From Aedes albopictus (Eukaryota; Arthropoda; Insecta; Diptera; Culicidae): DNA of 64,000 nt. Position numbers and translations under genes: made by a program. Location: the NCBI RefSeq assembly GCF_035046485.1, contig NC_085137.1:46121155-46185154 (forward strand), written 5' to 3'. The notes below the pieces were generated by a model. That model did no database searches and was not told where the DNA came from. It worked only from the letters and a program-made list of their open reading frames with translations. Shown piece by piece: positions 45,655 to 58,369 of this stretch (within the stretch, counting starts at the first letter, position 1; the number at the start of each line of letters is the position of its first letter).

Positions 45655-46033
45655 CACTGTGGTGCATAAATGATCGGACAAACACCAATTTTCATACTAT
45701 TTAAATGGCCAAGTTTGAGACGCTGTAACTATGGTTCGCTTTGGTGGGTTGAACTCAATTTTTGACACGGAGCTACAACTATGTTCAATTTTACGTGTGC
45801 AAAATACAAAATATTTTCGTTCCCAAGTCTGAGCGCGGCAAGGTCCGATCACTTTTGCACCTTTTCAACACCTTGCCACGACCTGTGAACGAAAATATGT
45901 TGTACTTCATACACGTGAAACTCAGCATTCACAGAACTACAGTGTCCACCAAAGCAAACCTTAGTTACAGCATCTCAATTTGGCCATTTTGTATGAAAGT
46001 TGGCGTTTGTCCGATCAATTATGCACCACAGTG
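45655..46033. mobile_element. TA-target MITE, 379 bp
   Basis: It starts CACTGTGGTGCATAAATGAT and ends with the inverse (ATTATGCACCACAGTG), flanked by TA. Imperfect inverted similarity continues for about 75 bp (GGCCAAGTTTGAGACGCTGTAAC and its inverse). The open frame 45,762-46,055 spans the element end and is not a gene. Confidence 0.85.
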
Positions 46034-46545
46034 TACGTCCGGACCGGACCCATGATTAAATGGGTGTATTTTATGCACGCTATTACGAATTCATAACAGC
46101 CAAATCCAATTTCATCCTCAGAAGGGTAATTTAACTGCCATCCTGATGGTTACTCGCTTTAAATGCATGCATCATTCCCGTCCTGTTTTGCTCATATCCA
46201 CCTACACTTTTTTGCACAGACAGGTCTGGAAAATGTAATGGGTTTTTGCGAGACGATTGCTTGGACAATAAATAAGCCTTCCCACTTTTTTTTAAAGATT
46301 TGTTTGAATTACAAAACACATTTAAGCTTCAATTGGCATTATCATCAAATTTTTTTAAATTATTGAAAATTTCCATGGGGTTGCGTTTTTTCGACTGAAT
46401 GTGTTCGAAACTTCTTCATTCGTTTCACAACAAAAATACGGAACGTGACTTTATTGTGTTTTACTGGGAAAAAAATGTAATTAGAAGGCACGAAATGTTG
46501 CTAATTGACAAATTGAGAGATGAAATTTAAAAAAAAATTAAAACG

Positions 46546-46618
46546 TGTTCTGGTGGGATTTGAATCCACGACTCCGTATTCGCTAAACCGGCGCTTTAGC
46601 CAAATAAACCACAGAACA
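46546..46618 (-). mobile_element. tRNA-Ala-like SINE head
   Basis: 73 nt with a perfect 7-bp acceptor (TGTTCTG/CAGAACA), a T loop TTCAAAT, loop TTAGCGA (T33, anticodon AGC) and the same flanking GACAAATTGAGAG-type sequence as the SINE family at 11,945-14,230. The anticodon stem is imperfect and no CCA or terminator context supports a real tRNA gene. Confidence 0.65.
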
Positions 46619-47296
46619 GGTTATGATTCTGCGGAATAGAAAACCAAACAGGCTCTGAAGCCACACCATGAACAGTCCTTCTTCACTTTCGGCTTGCTTA
46701 GCGTTTGGGCCCACTTAAACCTTTGCCACACATAAGCTGATTTTAAAATTTATAATAAACTAATAAATCGAAAATGGCTTCATGAAACTTTTCACTTTTT
46801 TTGCATTTCCTACATCTTCATAACTGGATGTTCCTGCGTATTTCGGTGGAGAAAGAACTGGTTGTGGTTCCACATTTTCCAGTGCACTTTACTTTTGCAA
46901 TTGCCACGCAAACTCACCTGCAACCTTCACCCTTTCTTTCATTTCCGGCAGTGATAAAAAGTGCAGCGCTTGGTATTACTTACACTTGGATCGGAATGGT
47001 GTATTGATGGACGTGCTTCTACCCTCTCTGTTTCCTATTATTCAAATTTCTACGGAACAGGCTGCATTGTTGTTGGCGGTAGACAACTTCCTGTTACTGC
47101 GTCTGAAGGGATGTTTATACAATTCTGATGGTATAACTACTGAGTAGTTTTCTCCGGTCGGACAGAATGTAGTATTTTTGCCTTTCTCGTACACTAAGAG
47201 TACCGGAAAGGCTATACGTTCACTCCAAAATTGACTTTTTGATAGAAGGCTATACCAATCAACTCATCGAATTGAGGTGATGTCTGTGTGTATGTA

Positions 47297-47300
<4 letters not shown>

Positions 47301-47350
<50 letters not shown>
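47301..47350 (+). repeat. (TG)n microsatellite
   Basis: 25 uninterrupted TG units, bordered on both sides by TATG-rich variants. It lies just after a segment with inverted CCTTTC/GGAAAGG (GCCTTTCTCGTACACTAAGA onward, about 47,180). Confidence 0.95.
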
Positions 47351-47359
<9 letters not shown>

Positions 47360-47489
47360 GTCGATGTGAACAAAACAAACTCACATCACTTTTTTGCAGA
47401 AAACCTCAACAGATTTTAATGGCCGAAAGTTCATTCGACGCAGAATCAGATCATACTGTTTACTATTGAAAATGGGTCGGATCGGTCCA

Positions 47490-48700
47490 GCCGTTCCGGA
47501 GTTATTGCCATTTAGGTGATCCGGACCAGAACCCCAGGAAGGGGCCAAATATGAAAATGCATCAAACTGCGACTTTCTCGATATCCTGATGAACGGAAAA
47601 CGGCAAAATAGTCTCCGATCTTATCTGAACCGGTAGTGTTTCGGAACCGGTTCCGCGTGTACCACCGGAAGTGGCCAATTATAAAATTGAACCAAACCCA
47701 TTCACGTGACTCGTCATTTTGGGGCTTTTTCGATAACTTGATGAACGGTAAGCAGGAAAATAGTCTCAGACCATATCTGAACCGGTATTGTTCCGGAACC
47801 GGTTCCGGGTGTCCCGCTAGAAGTGACCAAATATAAAGGTGAACCAAACCCATGCATGCCACATATCAAATTGCAGCTTTTTCGATAACCTGATGAACGG
47901 TAAGCAAGAAAATAGTCTCAGACCATATCTGAACCGGCAGTGTTCCGAACCGGTTCACGGTGCCCCTGCGGAATTGATGAAATATAAAAATGAACTAAAC
48001 CCATCTATGCGACACATCAATTCACGCCTTTTTTATGAAACCAGATGAACAGTTTGTCAGAAACTAGATGCAGTTCATTTTTGGGACAATCGATACTGTC
48101 CCGAAACCGGTTCCGATTGTCCCACCGAAAGTGGTAAATGTAAACATGCACCAAACTCATACATGCGGCACATTAAGTAGCAGCTTTTTGGAAAACCTAA
48201 TGAACGTTTAGTAGGAAAATAGTCTCAGACCAAATTTGGGACAGCCGGTTGTGTCTCGGAACCAGTTCCGGGTGTCCCGCCGGAATTGGCCAAATGTAAA
48301 AGTGAGCAAAATCCATGCGATACATCGAATCGATGCTTTTTCCATAACCTGATGAATGATTTGCAAGAAAATAAGGCCACATTTTAAAACAACCAGCAGT
48401 GTTTCAGAATTGGTTCCGAGTGTCCTGCCGAAAATATCCAAATATAAAAGTGAATCAAACCCATGCGTGCAGCGCATCAAATAGCTGCTTGTTCAATAAC
48501 CTAATGAAAAGAAAATTAGTCGCAGACCATATTTGGCACAACAGACAGTAATCCGGATCCAGTTCCGGGTATCCCGCCGGAAGTATCCAAATTTGGGCCA
48601 TATGTAAAAGTTAACCAGACCCATTTTGATAACATGATGAACAGTGAGAAAGAAAATAGGCTTAGATTACATTAGAGATTACCCATTATCGCTAGTGTTG
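47490..48700 (+). repeat. ~152-bp tandem repeat array, 8 copies
   Basis: The landmark RATGAAC occurs at 47,588, 47,740, 47,892, 48,044, 48,199, 48,351, 48,503 and 48,636, so the period is 152 bp with one longer and one shortened unit. Each unit contains AAAATAGTCTCAGACC, a palindrome-like GGAACCGGTTCC and CCAAATATAAA. Divergence rises toward the right. Open frames on both strands are by-products. Confidence 0.9.
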
Positions 48701-50575
48701 TAGAATCTTCACATGCATAACGAAAGTAAACATAATCAATGTAATGTAAGAGAATACAATCTTGACAAAACTAAAGTGATCTCATCAAATCACACCTTTT
48801 TGGGTTTCTGAGGTGTAACAGTGATGGTAAGATGGTTGAACTTTGTAATGAAAAATTGAAACCTTTTTTGCGTCTAAAATTACTGCGTAAAATTTTGATG
48901 CGACTGGTTACACCCTCACGCTCTGTAACGTAGTTGAAATTGGAATGGGATTTAGTAAATTGAATTTCACTTGCTGTACAGAAAAATCTTTGTCGAAGAC
49001 CGCAAAGTGATCTGTGTTTGATCTAGTTTGATCGGCCTTCAAGTGAAGGTGTCCATGCAGTCATCTGAGAGGTCTGATATTTTTCAGCTCTGCCTATACG
49101 TTGAACATAACTCGTAATTTGTCAAGACTATGTGCCTTCAATAAGTTTCCCAATTCGATGAAGGCTTTGATAAAATTATTGCTTTTCCAAATAGAGTACC
49201 TATTCTCGGGGCTCAGGAACACTTTGGCTTACGTCGAGAAGAAAGGCCCTATCACCACTAGGTGTATTATTCTGTTTTTTTTTTTATTTCGTGATAGTTG
49301 GAATATAGGAACTGATGTTTACCATTTCTATGAAATACCCCTAGGAAATAGGGCTTTGTTTCTTCGTAAGAAGTGACCTTTGAGTGTCAGACGTTTTTTT
49401 TTTTGCATAGAACGTCTGATTCTACCGTGTTCAATTTGTACATTTCTTACTCAGATGCACTCCTTGTGAAGCATTGTGAAATTACAATGGCTGTAACAAA
49501 TAATCAGTAGTTGAGAGTTGAAACATTTTGGTCGCACCGGACTGAGTACAGTGAAACATGATTTCAGACTTTTCAACTCCTGCAACCGACTGCACCTGCG
49601 AGCGAGTGACATTGTCATACTTGGCGGAACTCGCGTCTCGTGCATTTCCCAGTTCAACACCGAAAAGGGAACGTGTTCTGTCTGCACATTTTTCCACCCA
49701 AAAAGCCACTTCCTACCCCGCGGCACCTTTTTGATGAGGGAAACGTACCTACGAAACCCAGCCAGCACAACTCTGGGTTACTCTTTTCCGGTTGCGTGCA
49801 AAGGCGTTTGCTACCTACTGTTTGTGTGTTTTTCTCGTGTGCCATCGCCCGACGCCGCCGGCTGACCGGTTGGACCATATTCCAACTCACCGGACGTGAT
49901 GACCTGGGGAGGAGCGATCCGAAACGTGACGAAACTTAATTGAGGGTCCTTTCTCGGGTGGGATCTGTTTCTACCTTTTTTTGTTGATTTGTTCTTGCCG
50001 TGTGCCGGGGTATGGGTCCTAAATTGAAAAGGTAGCTTTTCGGGGTTTAGGCATTAGAGGAAATTATGTGAATTGAAAGTAAAGTTGTTAAGAAGTGACT
50101 TCATCTTTCTCAAAGTTTATTCGATTACGCTGTATTGTAATGTTCTATGGAGTTTGGACACGATAAAAAAAATCGTCTAAAATCACGCCTGTGAAATTTT
50201 TGGTTGACTTCACCGTGTAATAAACGGAAAGCGTGGTAAGATTCATGAAAAATAAAGTACTCCAAAATTTCCAGTTCATGCTAATGCACTTTTTTTACAT
50301 TTTTTCCTCACACAACATTAAGTGTATCAAATCTCTCTTCTCTCTGAGTAAGTTGGCGAATAATTGGGCTGATTTGACTGTCAAGAAAACTAGTCATAGC
50401 ACTATAATGAGTAAGATGTTTATAAGCTAAAGCGTGAATGTGTTGATGCCAGAGTCCAAATTCATGCATGTAAACGAATGTAACATTGCACTTTGAAAAC
50501 TTTCAAGAGAGCCGATGACAATCATTTTTAAGTGAGATTCGTAATTTCCTGTAACCAGGAATTTGATTAACTTGC
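48701..50575. other. Apparently low-copy DNA left of the CSP exon
   Basis: This may be intron of the chemosensory gene if its second exon lies further left. Overlapping frames at 49,451-49,939 on both strands show no domain. I looked on the minus strand for the second CSP exon (CX2C motif) and did not find it. Confidence 0.4.
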
Positions 50576-50589
50576 TCAGCTCCACCTAC

Positions 50590-50785
50590 CTTTCAACTGC
50601 CGTCCCAGCTGATCGCACGGGCTCTTCTCCAGGACGCACATAATCTGCCGGCTGACGATGACCTGATTGTTGAGCAGCCGGTTCAAGTTCTGACTGTCGT
50701 TTCCATGCACGGCCTGCGGCCAATTGAGCACCATCACGGCAACGATCAGCCCCACCGATAGCATAACGAGCTTCGTTGAATTCAT
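50590..50785 (-). CDS. Chemosensory protein (OS-D family), exon 1
   Basis: From ATG (50,783-50,785) 65 codons plus one base are read. Residues 1-28 form a hydrophobic signal peptide (LVMLSVGLIVAVMVL) ending AVHG. NLNRLLNNQ and MCVLEKSPCDQLGRQLK follow, with Cys50 and Cys57 in the family's CX6C spacing. The exon ends GAAAG|GTAGGT after a Lys codon, the conserved single intron position of insect CSPs. These are small secreted carriers of hydrophobic ligands in sensory and other tissues. The second exon (second CX2C pair) is not found in the window, so it lies beyond 1 after an intron over 50 kb, or is lost. The Tyr-rich start usual for mature CSPs is absent. Confidence 0.88.
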
Positions 50786-50840
50786 GCTGCCTACTACTGA
50801 CTGGTGTGTTGCACTGACTGTATTCTTTCTATTTAGTCCA
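50786..50840 (-). promoter_or_regulatory. Possible core promoter and 5' UTR of the CSP gene
   Basis: On the minus strand a TATA-like CTAAATAGAA (50,828-50,836) is followed by two arthropod initiator matches, TCAGT at 50,813-50,817 and 50,796-50,800. Spacing is only roughly right, so the start site is uncertain. Confidence 0.35.
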
Positions 50841-51364
50841 AAGGAAAACGAGGAACGCACTTCTTATGAGCCGGCCACTTCGAAGGCAGTAAACCAAACA
50901 CAAGCGGAACGGAGCACTTATTCGCACAATTGAATTAGGGCTGATTTCTTCCACTTTGGTCTTCGTGGGTTGATGAAATCAGCTTCGCACTCTCACTCAA
51001 TAAATAACTCACAAAGGCCGTTCCGCCACTTCACTTCGTTTCGACGAACTTAGGTTACACGTTAACTGGACGAAAGATTTTTGTGATTACTAAACAAAAT
51101 AAAGTGTCGAGTTGATCGGATGACATGTTTCAATCAAATAAACAGGTTACAGAAGTTCTGTGTTTATTTTCTGATGTTACGAAACAGTTCAAAAGCAGGC
51201 GGTCAAAGTCAAAGCGACAAAGTATCATAGAACCTTAGGAAAACAATATTTATACTCTTGAGTGTAAATTTTTGAAACAGCCTTATTCGCAGAAAATCTT
51301 TTTCTTTTCTGTTATGTTGTTCCATGTCAGTGTTTCCGTAACGTTTACGATGCACGGTTTACTC
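50841..51364. other. Upstream region of the CSP exon
   Basis: Probably low-copy 5' flank. No coding region or named regulatory site can be assigned with confidence. Confidence 0.35.
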
Positions 51365-51767
51365 CCCGAGCAGGAACGAATAACTGAAACATAACTGCAG
51401 CATAAAGTCAGGTATCATACCAAGACAAGGTATTGGTCGGTTACCCAGGTATTGGAAATAACTTATTTTGGTATTCTGTAGGTATTGATAAAATACCTCA
51501 ACGAGTTATTGGTTTGGTGTTGAGGACTGATTGAGGTATTATTCAATTATGGAAAAATCACTATTTGTATGTAAAAATCGTCGATTATTATTTAGGTATT
51601 GCCATACCTGATGTCATTATTCACGTGTTATCCACAGAATACACACCAGTTATTATTTTAGGTATTTTACCTCTTATGCAGGGCTTCTTAATACCTCATT
51701 CAGGTTGTAGTTATTCGGTTTTCCATAACTGAGTTTGTTATTCTTCAGCTATTTTCTCCTGCTCGGG
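51365..51767 (+). mobile_element. CCCGAGCAGGA MITE, full-length copy
   Basis: 403 bp with perfect 11-bp termini CCCGAGCAGGA and TCCTGCTCGGG, flanked by TC on both sides. AGGTATT/AATACCT motifs recur in both orientations throughout. Two other copies in the window are damaged. No transposase. Confidence 0.88.
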
Positions 51768-51973
51768 TCGTCATCTGGAAATGTGAAAATTTGATTCTGC
51801 TTTCATGATGTATAGTGCAGTTTTAAAATTGGAATTCACAAGCATTTTTAGTTTCAAATCCTCTAAAATATACTGCAAGCGATCTTGTGCCCAAGGAAGA
51901 GGTTTTGGAGGCTAAGCCCCTCCCATTACCGAAGTTCCGTATACTAGGAGCTCATCAACAAAAAACGTTCGTA

Positions 51974-52584
51974 CCCGAGTAGGTGAAAAAATCTGATGAA
52001 TAGTATATTTAGTTATTATTGATTGAATAACTGAAGAGCAAAAACTGATATTGGTTTGATTGATATAAGAGGTAAATAATAATAGCAAAATCTAATATGG
52101 TGAACTACTCAATAATAGCTCGTTAAGATATTACAAGATCAAACCAATAGCAGACAAGATCTGTCATTTATTTTAGAAAAAAAAATAAATAAAAAAAAAT
52201 GTCAGCATGCTGCATCGAACATACGACCTTACGATTCAGAGGTGGGGATGCTTACCACTTAACTGTGGCTCGCTGTTGTAAATAACATGAGAATAAGAGC
52301 ATGCGGATCTTCGTTTCAACAGCTCAGAAAGGGGCACATGGCATTTCACTAACATTGAGCCATCTCTATGAGTGTATGTGTTTCATTTCGTGCAGAAGAG
52401 CTAAACTTGTTCTTATGTAGAAATTTTCAGCTATTTCGACAAGAACAAAAATTGATATCATATCACTTTGAGCTATTCGTGCGATATTCATTAGATTTTT
52501 GAATAACTCAAGAAAATCATATCGAGCTATAACAGCAAAAAATGTTCGATTTGAGATATGATTTAGATATTCTCGTCTACCGGG
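51974..52584 (+). mobile_element. CCCGAG(T) MITE carrying a SINE, copy 2
   Basis: It starts CCCGAGTAGGTGAAAAAATC and ends GTCTACCGGG. Inverted homologue of 38,474-39,088. The internal SINE lies at about 52,170-52,375 on the minus strand (CATGCTGCATCGAACATACG is its B-box side), at the same internal place as in copy 1. Confidence 0.8.
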
Positions 52585-53660
52585 ATAACAAACACCTTAA
52601 CAAAACATCACTGAAGATATCATCCTTATCTGATAAATCGTTTATGAGTTACATTTTTTTTTGTAATACAATATACATTTTTTCTTGACATTGCATAGGT
52701 TGGTTTCATAATAACGAACTAAGTATGCAAAATGGCATTTTACGTCCTCAAGAAATTGTATGCAGTGTCATAAAAATAAAAAAAAATTAAAAAAAAGAAA
52801 CAACAAAAATCTACCACTTGTTTAACAAATAAATCTATTAAGAATTAGTTTTTTTTATGTAAAAATAAAAATAAAATCCAATAAAATTTGCAATTTTATT
52901 TAGATTTTTGGAAAATGTGGCAAAAATTTCCATAAAAATGGATACAATCATTAACTGGTTCTGGCAACACCCATTTTTGTTCACTCTCGATATAGGCAAC
53001 ACCTTATTTTGACAGCAAAAAATTCACCTCATGTTGTCAAAATCAGCAAAGAAAAAAAAATAAACTTTTGTGATCTAGAAAACAACATAGTTCAAAGTAT
53101 AAGGGTCGAGTGTAAGCATTGTTGTCCAGCACTGGGACCATTTCGCACTTTGGCCACAATGTGGCCATCAAGTAGCCAATAATCAATAAAGTGACTTTTT
53201 CTGATTTATAATCCTTCACAATCAGTCAGCAGCAAACACTTCCACAAACCATTTACGGGTACATTCCATCCTATGGTTCTGGAGATGCACAATATGAAGT
53301 TGTGAGCAAAGATCGAAACAAATGCTAGCAAAAATAAGAATCCTGGAACATCTCTAAAATCTGTGTGACGAATAAATACCAGAAAAGTCTTTATGCCTTT
53401 TTTCTTAAGTTCGTGAATGTCGCCAAAACGGCCTTTGGAATTTTGCTCATTTAAAATACCAGAGGTGTGTTCATGAAATTCTTCAAAAACTCCTCCGTAT
53501 TTTTGATTAAAATCTCCATGAAGAATCGAATCATTTTCACATATTTTTGAGGAAACCTAACTTCGAATGTTCGCATGAAACTTTATTAGAACTTCCCAAA
53601 TCCAGAGAAAACCGTTTAAGATCCAAGAAAAAATGTAGGAAATAAAAGGGAATTTCTTCT
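52585..53660. other. AT-rich DNA, no supported gene
   Basis: Long A- and T-runs near 52,640-52,900 and no coding signal. Decayed array units appear from about 53,470. Confidence 0.4.
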
Positions 53661-53664
53661 TCGT

Positions 53665-55210
53665 TTATGACGTTTTCCATGGATTCCTTCTGAAACTTCT
53701 CCTGGGATGACTTTGGAAATTCTTTAAGAGTGTCTATAACAAAATATTTCTGAAGAAATCAGAAGTTTCTTTAGGAATTCCATAATTGTTTTCTCCAGAA
53801 ATCCAGAAGTTTAATGTTTCTTTGAGCGGGTTCAACTGCGCATTCTGAAGTTCTTTTAAGATTGTTTCAGAAATTGTTTCTACCAGCGATTTTTTTCATT
53901 AAATTTTCCGGCTCCTTCGGGAATACAGACTACCTTTCAATACGAACTCCTCCAGAAATTTCTTCGTGAATTTTCCCATGGAGTTCTTTGGAAGTATCCA
54001 CAGGAATATCTTCAAGAATTTATCCAAAAAAAAATCAGAGAATAGCCCTTCAGAGATCTTTGCATTATTGCTCACAGCGATTAGCAGGAGTTCCTACAGA
54101 GATTCCTGCATACAAAGGTTCTTTCAGGAGTTCAAGTAGTATTTCTCCGTATATTTCCCAGATATTCCTCCAGAATTTCCTCCATCTAAGATTTTTGTCC
54201 ACTGATACTTGATACAGGAAATATTTCCCAGGAATTTCTCAGACTCCTCAAATTTTTCTTTTTTTAAGAAAATCTTCCAGGTACCCTATTGACTGATTTC
54301 TCCAGGATGTCTCCTAAAGTTTCGCAATAAATTCTCTTAGAGTTCCATCGAGCGTTTGCCAAGAAGCTTCCCTGGTTTTCCTCCAGGTTTTTTTATGAGT
54401 TCCTCCTAAACATGCCTTCATGAATGTTACTGGAATTCCCTCAAAAATAGTTTCAGGAATTTCTGCAGGAATTAGACTGGAGATTTTTTCAAAAACTCCT
54501 ACATAAATTCAGATTTTTTTTTCAGGAATTTCTTCATAAATATCTTAAGGGACCCTTTTAGTATTGTAAGGGTTTATTTGCGAATTTTAGTGAAATATTT
54601 CTTCAAAAGTTCTTCTATGCATGTCAAGGTGGCCCACACTTACATATATGAAAAACAAAAATTTTGAAAAATGTCAAGTCTTACTTCCTGAATCAGTTGT
54701 TTTGGACTCCCAGAATCTACGTTCAAAATTTGAGCAAAATCGATTAAACCTAAAAAGGCGCTCAAAACGCTTGAAGTTTGTATGGGAAAACTTGGCCAAA
54801 TGTATGCAGAAACTTCAAGTTTTTGAATTCTGCGGCTAGGTGGCGCTGTAGGTTTTCAATAATCAAACCCTTTGGTATTATTGTAGGTGACTATATACCA
54901 AACAACTTTGTCGAAGACTACAAAGTGATGCAACGTCTGTGAAAAAAGTTACACCCTAGGTAAAGTGAGGCGAAGCATTATTATTGTTTTTCCAGTACAC
55001 GTAAAGGAATATTATCAATAATGAAATCTCAATACTTTCTCTCAAAATTAAAGAAATTCCTGCTGAAATTTACCAAATAAATGTATAACGGTTCCTTTTT
55101 CAAATGGCCCTGCGATTCCTTTAGAAATGTCTGCTGGAATTTCTCCAAAGATTCCTCCAGAGATTTTTCTGCGGTTTTTTTCGGAAATTGCATAGCACAT
55201 TACTTGATGA
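53665..55210 (-). repeat. Decayed 12-bp array, C-rich orientation
   Basis: Units of TTCCTCCAGAAATT type, more diverged than those at 56-59.9 kb. About 54,615-54,970 is a non-repeat insertion containing GGTGGCGCTGTAGG and ACTTTGTCGAAGACTACAAA, probably another mobile element whose ends I could not define. Confidence 0.7.
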
Positions 55211-55545
55211 ATTTTTAAAATGCTAATGAAATTCCTTAAGGGTTTTCCGAAAAAACCTCAAAAGAACTTCATAAGTTATCTGTGGAGATTTCAAGGTCAA
55301 ATTCTTGAATAAGGATCTCTGGTCTGAAATCCCTGCAACAATTTCTGAAGTAATTTCTGTAATAATTCCGGGAGGGATTCCCGAAAATTATGAAGAAATG
55401 GCTTAAGAAAATTCTGGAGAAATTTCCCAACAAATTTCTGAAGTAGTTGACGAGGAAATCTCAGAAAATATTTCAAGGGAGTCTTGAGGACTTTCTGTCA
55501 GAATTCCTGGGGAAATTTCTTAAGCAAAAGAATTGAGATACCTTA

Positions 55546-55708
55546 GGGGCTGTTCATAAGCCACGTAGACCAAAATTTGGTCAACTCAGACCCCCCTACC
55601 CCCTCGTAGACCTTTGTCCATACAAAAATTTTGAAATTTGTATGGAGCGTAGACTTTGGTCAGACCACCCCTCCCCCCAAAAAGTCTACGTGGTTTATGA
55701 ACGGCCCC
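55546..55708. mobile_element. PIF/Harbinger-type MITE with TTA TSD
   Basis: It starts GGGGCTGTTCATAAGCCACG and ends with the near-exact inverse (CGTGGTTTATGAACGGCCCC), flanked by TTA (55,543-55,545 and 55,709-55,711). A 3-bp TWA target is typical of PIF/Harbinger. 163 bp, non-coding, with further inner inverted complementarity (TTTGGTC/GACCAAA-type). Confidence 0.88.
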
Positions 55709-57216
55709 TTAGGAGAAATACTTCGAAGAATTTCTTGTACAATTTCTCAAAATATGAGAGGAAGTCCAGCTATTTTTCTAATTTTTTTTTTTAGAAAACC
55801 ATGGTCCTGGAGGAAAGTTTAATGAAATAACTGAGCAATTTCGGAAAAAAGGAATAACTTGAAGGTATCCCTAAAGTAATACCAGCAAGAACCCTCTCAT
55901 ATTATTTCTTGATTTTTTTCCTGAAATACTTTGAGAAGTGCCAAAGGATTAAGCTCTGGAAAAACTGCTAGAGGATCACCGGTGAAATGTCTGAAAGAAT
56001 TCCTGAAGAAAGGCTGGAATAAATCCTAAAATTATGATCAATGAAGTAGTTCTAGGAGTTATAACTTTTGCAGAAATCATCAGAGGAACATTTAAAAGAA
56101 AATCATGAGAATTTTCTAGAGGAATTTCTTGAAAAATACCAAAGAACAACCGTGGAGGAATTTTAAAAGAAGTGTCTCAGAAAATCCTAAAAAAGTAATG
56201 ATGGTATCCTAGGAAAAATGTATGGATTACCTGAAAGAACTACCGGAAGAATTCAAACCAGAATTTCTGAAATAATTCCAGGAGGCAAATCTGGAGGAAT
56301 TCATGCTAGATTTTCTAGACGTAATTCTGCAAGAAACTGTACAAAAATCGGGATCGGTATTTTTTTTTAAGAATCTCTGCAAACATATTTCTTTTAAATC
56401 CTACGGAAATCCCTTGATAAATTTCAACAAGAAATTTTCGAAAAGTTTTCAGTGGATCTCTGGGAGGAATCCCCCCTTCTTGGAAAAAATATTGATAGAA
56501 TCACAGACAGAATTTCTTCAGAAATTTCTAAAAGGATGAATTTAAAACAATTTTTTAAGGAATTCCTTTAAATTTCCTAAAAAGATTTTTTGAAGGATAA
56601 CCTGGGAAAATTCCCTAATAAAAGCCTGAGAAATTCCTGGAAAAATTTCTTAAGGAATCCCTTGAGGAATACCTGGAGGAATCTCTGGAGGAGTCCCTGG
56701 TGGAAATCCTGGAGGATTCCTTGAAGCAATTCCTGGAGGAATTCCTGGAAAAATTCCTGGAGGAATCCCTGGAGGGAATCCTGGAGGAATCTGTGGACCA
56801 TGGAGAAATCCATGGAGGAATCCTTGCATGAATTCCTGGAGCAATTTCTGGAGGAAGAAATTCCTAAAATAATCGCTGGAGAAATTCCTGGAGAAATCTC
56901 TGGAGGATTTCCTGTAAGAATTTCTGATGGAACTCCTGGAGAAATCCCTGGAGGAGTTGCTGGAAAGAATTCTGGATGTACTCCTGGAGGAAATACTGGA
57001 ATTTCGGAAGGAATTACTGGAAGAATTACTGAAAGAATTCCTGGAAGAATATCTGGAGGAATTCCTGGAAGAATCGCTTGAGATATTACTGGAAGAATTC
57101 CTGGAGGAATTCCTGCAAAAAATTCTGAAAGAGTTTCTTGGGGAATTTCTGGAGGAATTCTAGGAGTTATCTCTGAAGTTATCCAGAAGGAATTCCTGTA
57201 ATTTCAGGAGTAATTA

Positions 57217-57431
57217 CCGTAAACCGGGGTCAAATTGATCTCTGGGTCGAAATTGATCAGACGATTTTCCGTTAGATAAAACATTCTTCAAATAGTTTCC
57301 AAGCAAATATCGTTTAGTATCGGTTCCCAACTGCACGATAGTTGAAAGGAAATTACCTAAAATATGCTAAACCTAACCGAAAAACGTGTGATAAATTTCG
57401 ACCCGAAGATCAATTTGACCCCGGTTTACGG
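57217..57431. mobile_element. TA-target MITE, 215 bp (copy 2)
   Basis: Same length as the copy at 7,283 and nearly identical throughout; flanked by TA (57,215-57,216 and 57,432-57,433). Clean insertion into the 12-bp array. Confidence 0.92.
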
Positions 57432-58369
57432 TACTCGAAGAGTTCCTGGAAGAATGACTGAAAGAATTCCCGGAAGAATTCCTGGAGGAATATCTGTAGG
57501 AATTCCTGGAAGAATGACTTGAGAAATTCCTGAATGAATTCCTGCAAGATAATTCCTGGAGGTATATCTGGAAAAATTCCTATAAGAATTACTGGAATTA
57601 CAGGAGGAATTCCTGGATGAATTCCAGGAAGAATTTCTGGTGGAATTACTGGAAGAGCTCCTGGAAGAATCACTCAAAGAATTCATGGAAGAATTCCTTA
57701 ATGAATTCATTGAAGAATTCCGTGGATTTCCCGAAAGAATTGCTGAAGAAATTTCTGGTGGAGTTCCTGGACGAATTCCTAAAGAAATCCCTTTAATTCC
57801 TGGAATTTATGGAGGAATTACGAAAACAACTCCTTTAATAATTACAGAAAGAATTCATAGAAGAAATACTGAAGGAATTCCTAGGAGAATCCCTGGATGG
57901 ATTCCGGGAAAAATTCTAAGAGGAATTCCTGGAGTAATTCCTGGATGAATTCCCAAAGGAATTCCTGGATGAATTCCCAGAGGAATTCCTGGAATTTCAG
58001 AAGGAATAACTGACAAAATTCCTGGACGAATTCCTGGAGTTTTTTTTTCTGGAGAAGTCCCTGGAGGAAATCCTAGAATTCCAGGAAGAAATCTTGGATG
58101 AATTCCAGGAAGAATTTCTGGAGGAATTACTGGAAGAGTTCTTGAAAAAATTACTGAAAGAATTCATGGAATAATTCATAAAGAAATTGCTGGAAGAATC
58201 CCTGGAGGAATCCCTGGAGGTATTGCTGGAAGATTTCCTGTACGTACCCAGGAGGAATTCCTGGAATTTCAGGAATTACTGAAAGAATTCATGGAACAAT
58301 TTCTAAAGGAATTCGTGGGAGAATCTCTGAATGGATTCCTGGAGGAATTTCTGGAAGAATTCCTGGAGA

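Noticed and set aside
47490..48700. CRISPR-like array
   Set aside because: Units are contiguous 152-bp tandem repeats without unique spacers, in a eukaryotic context.
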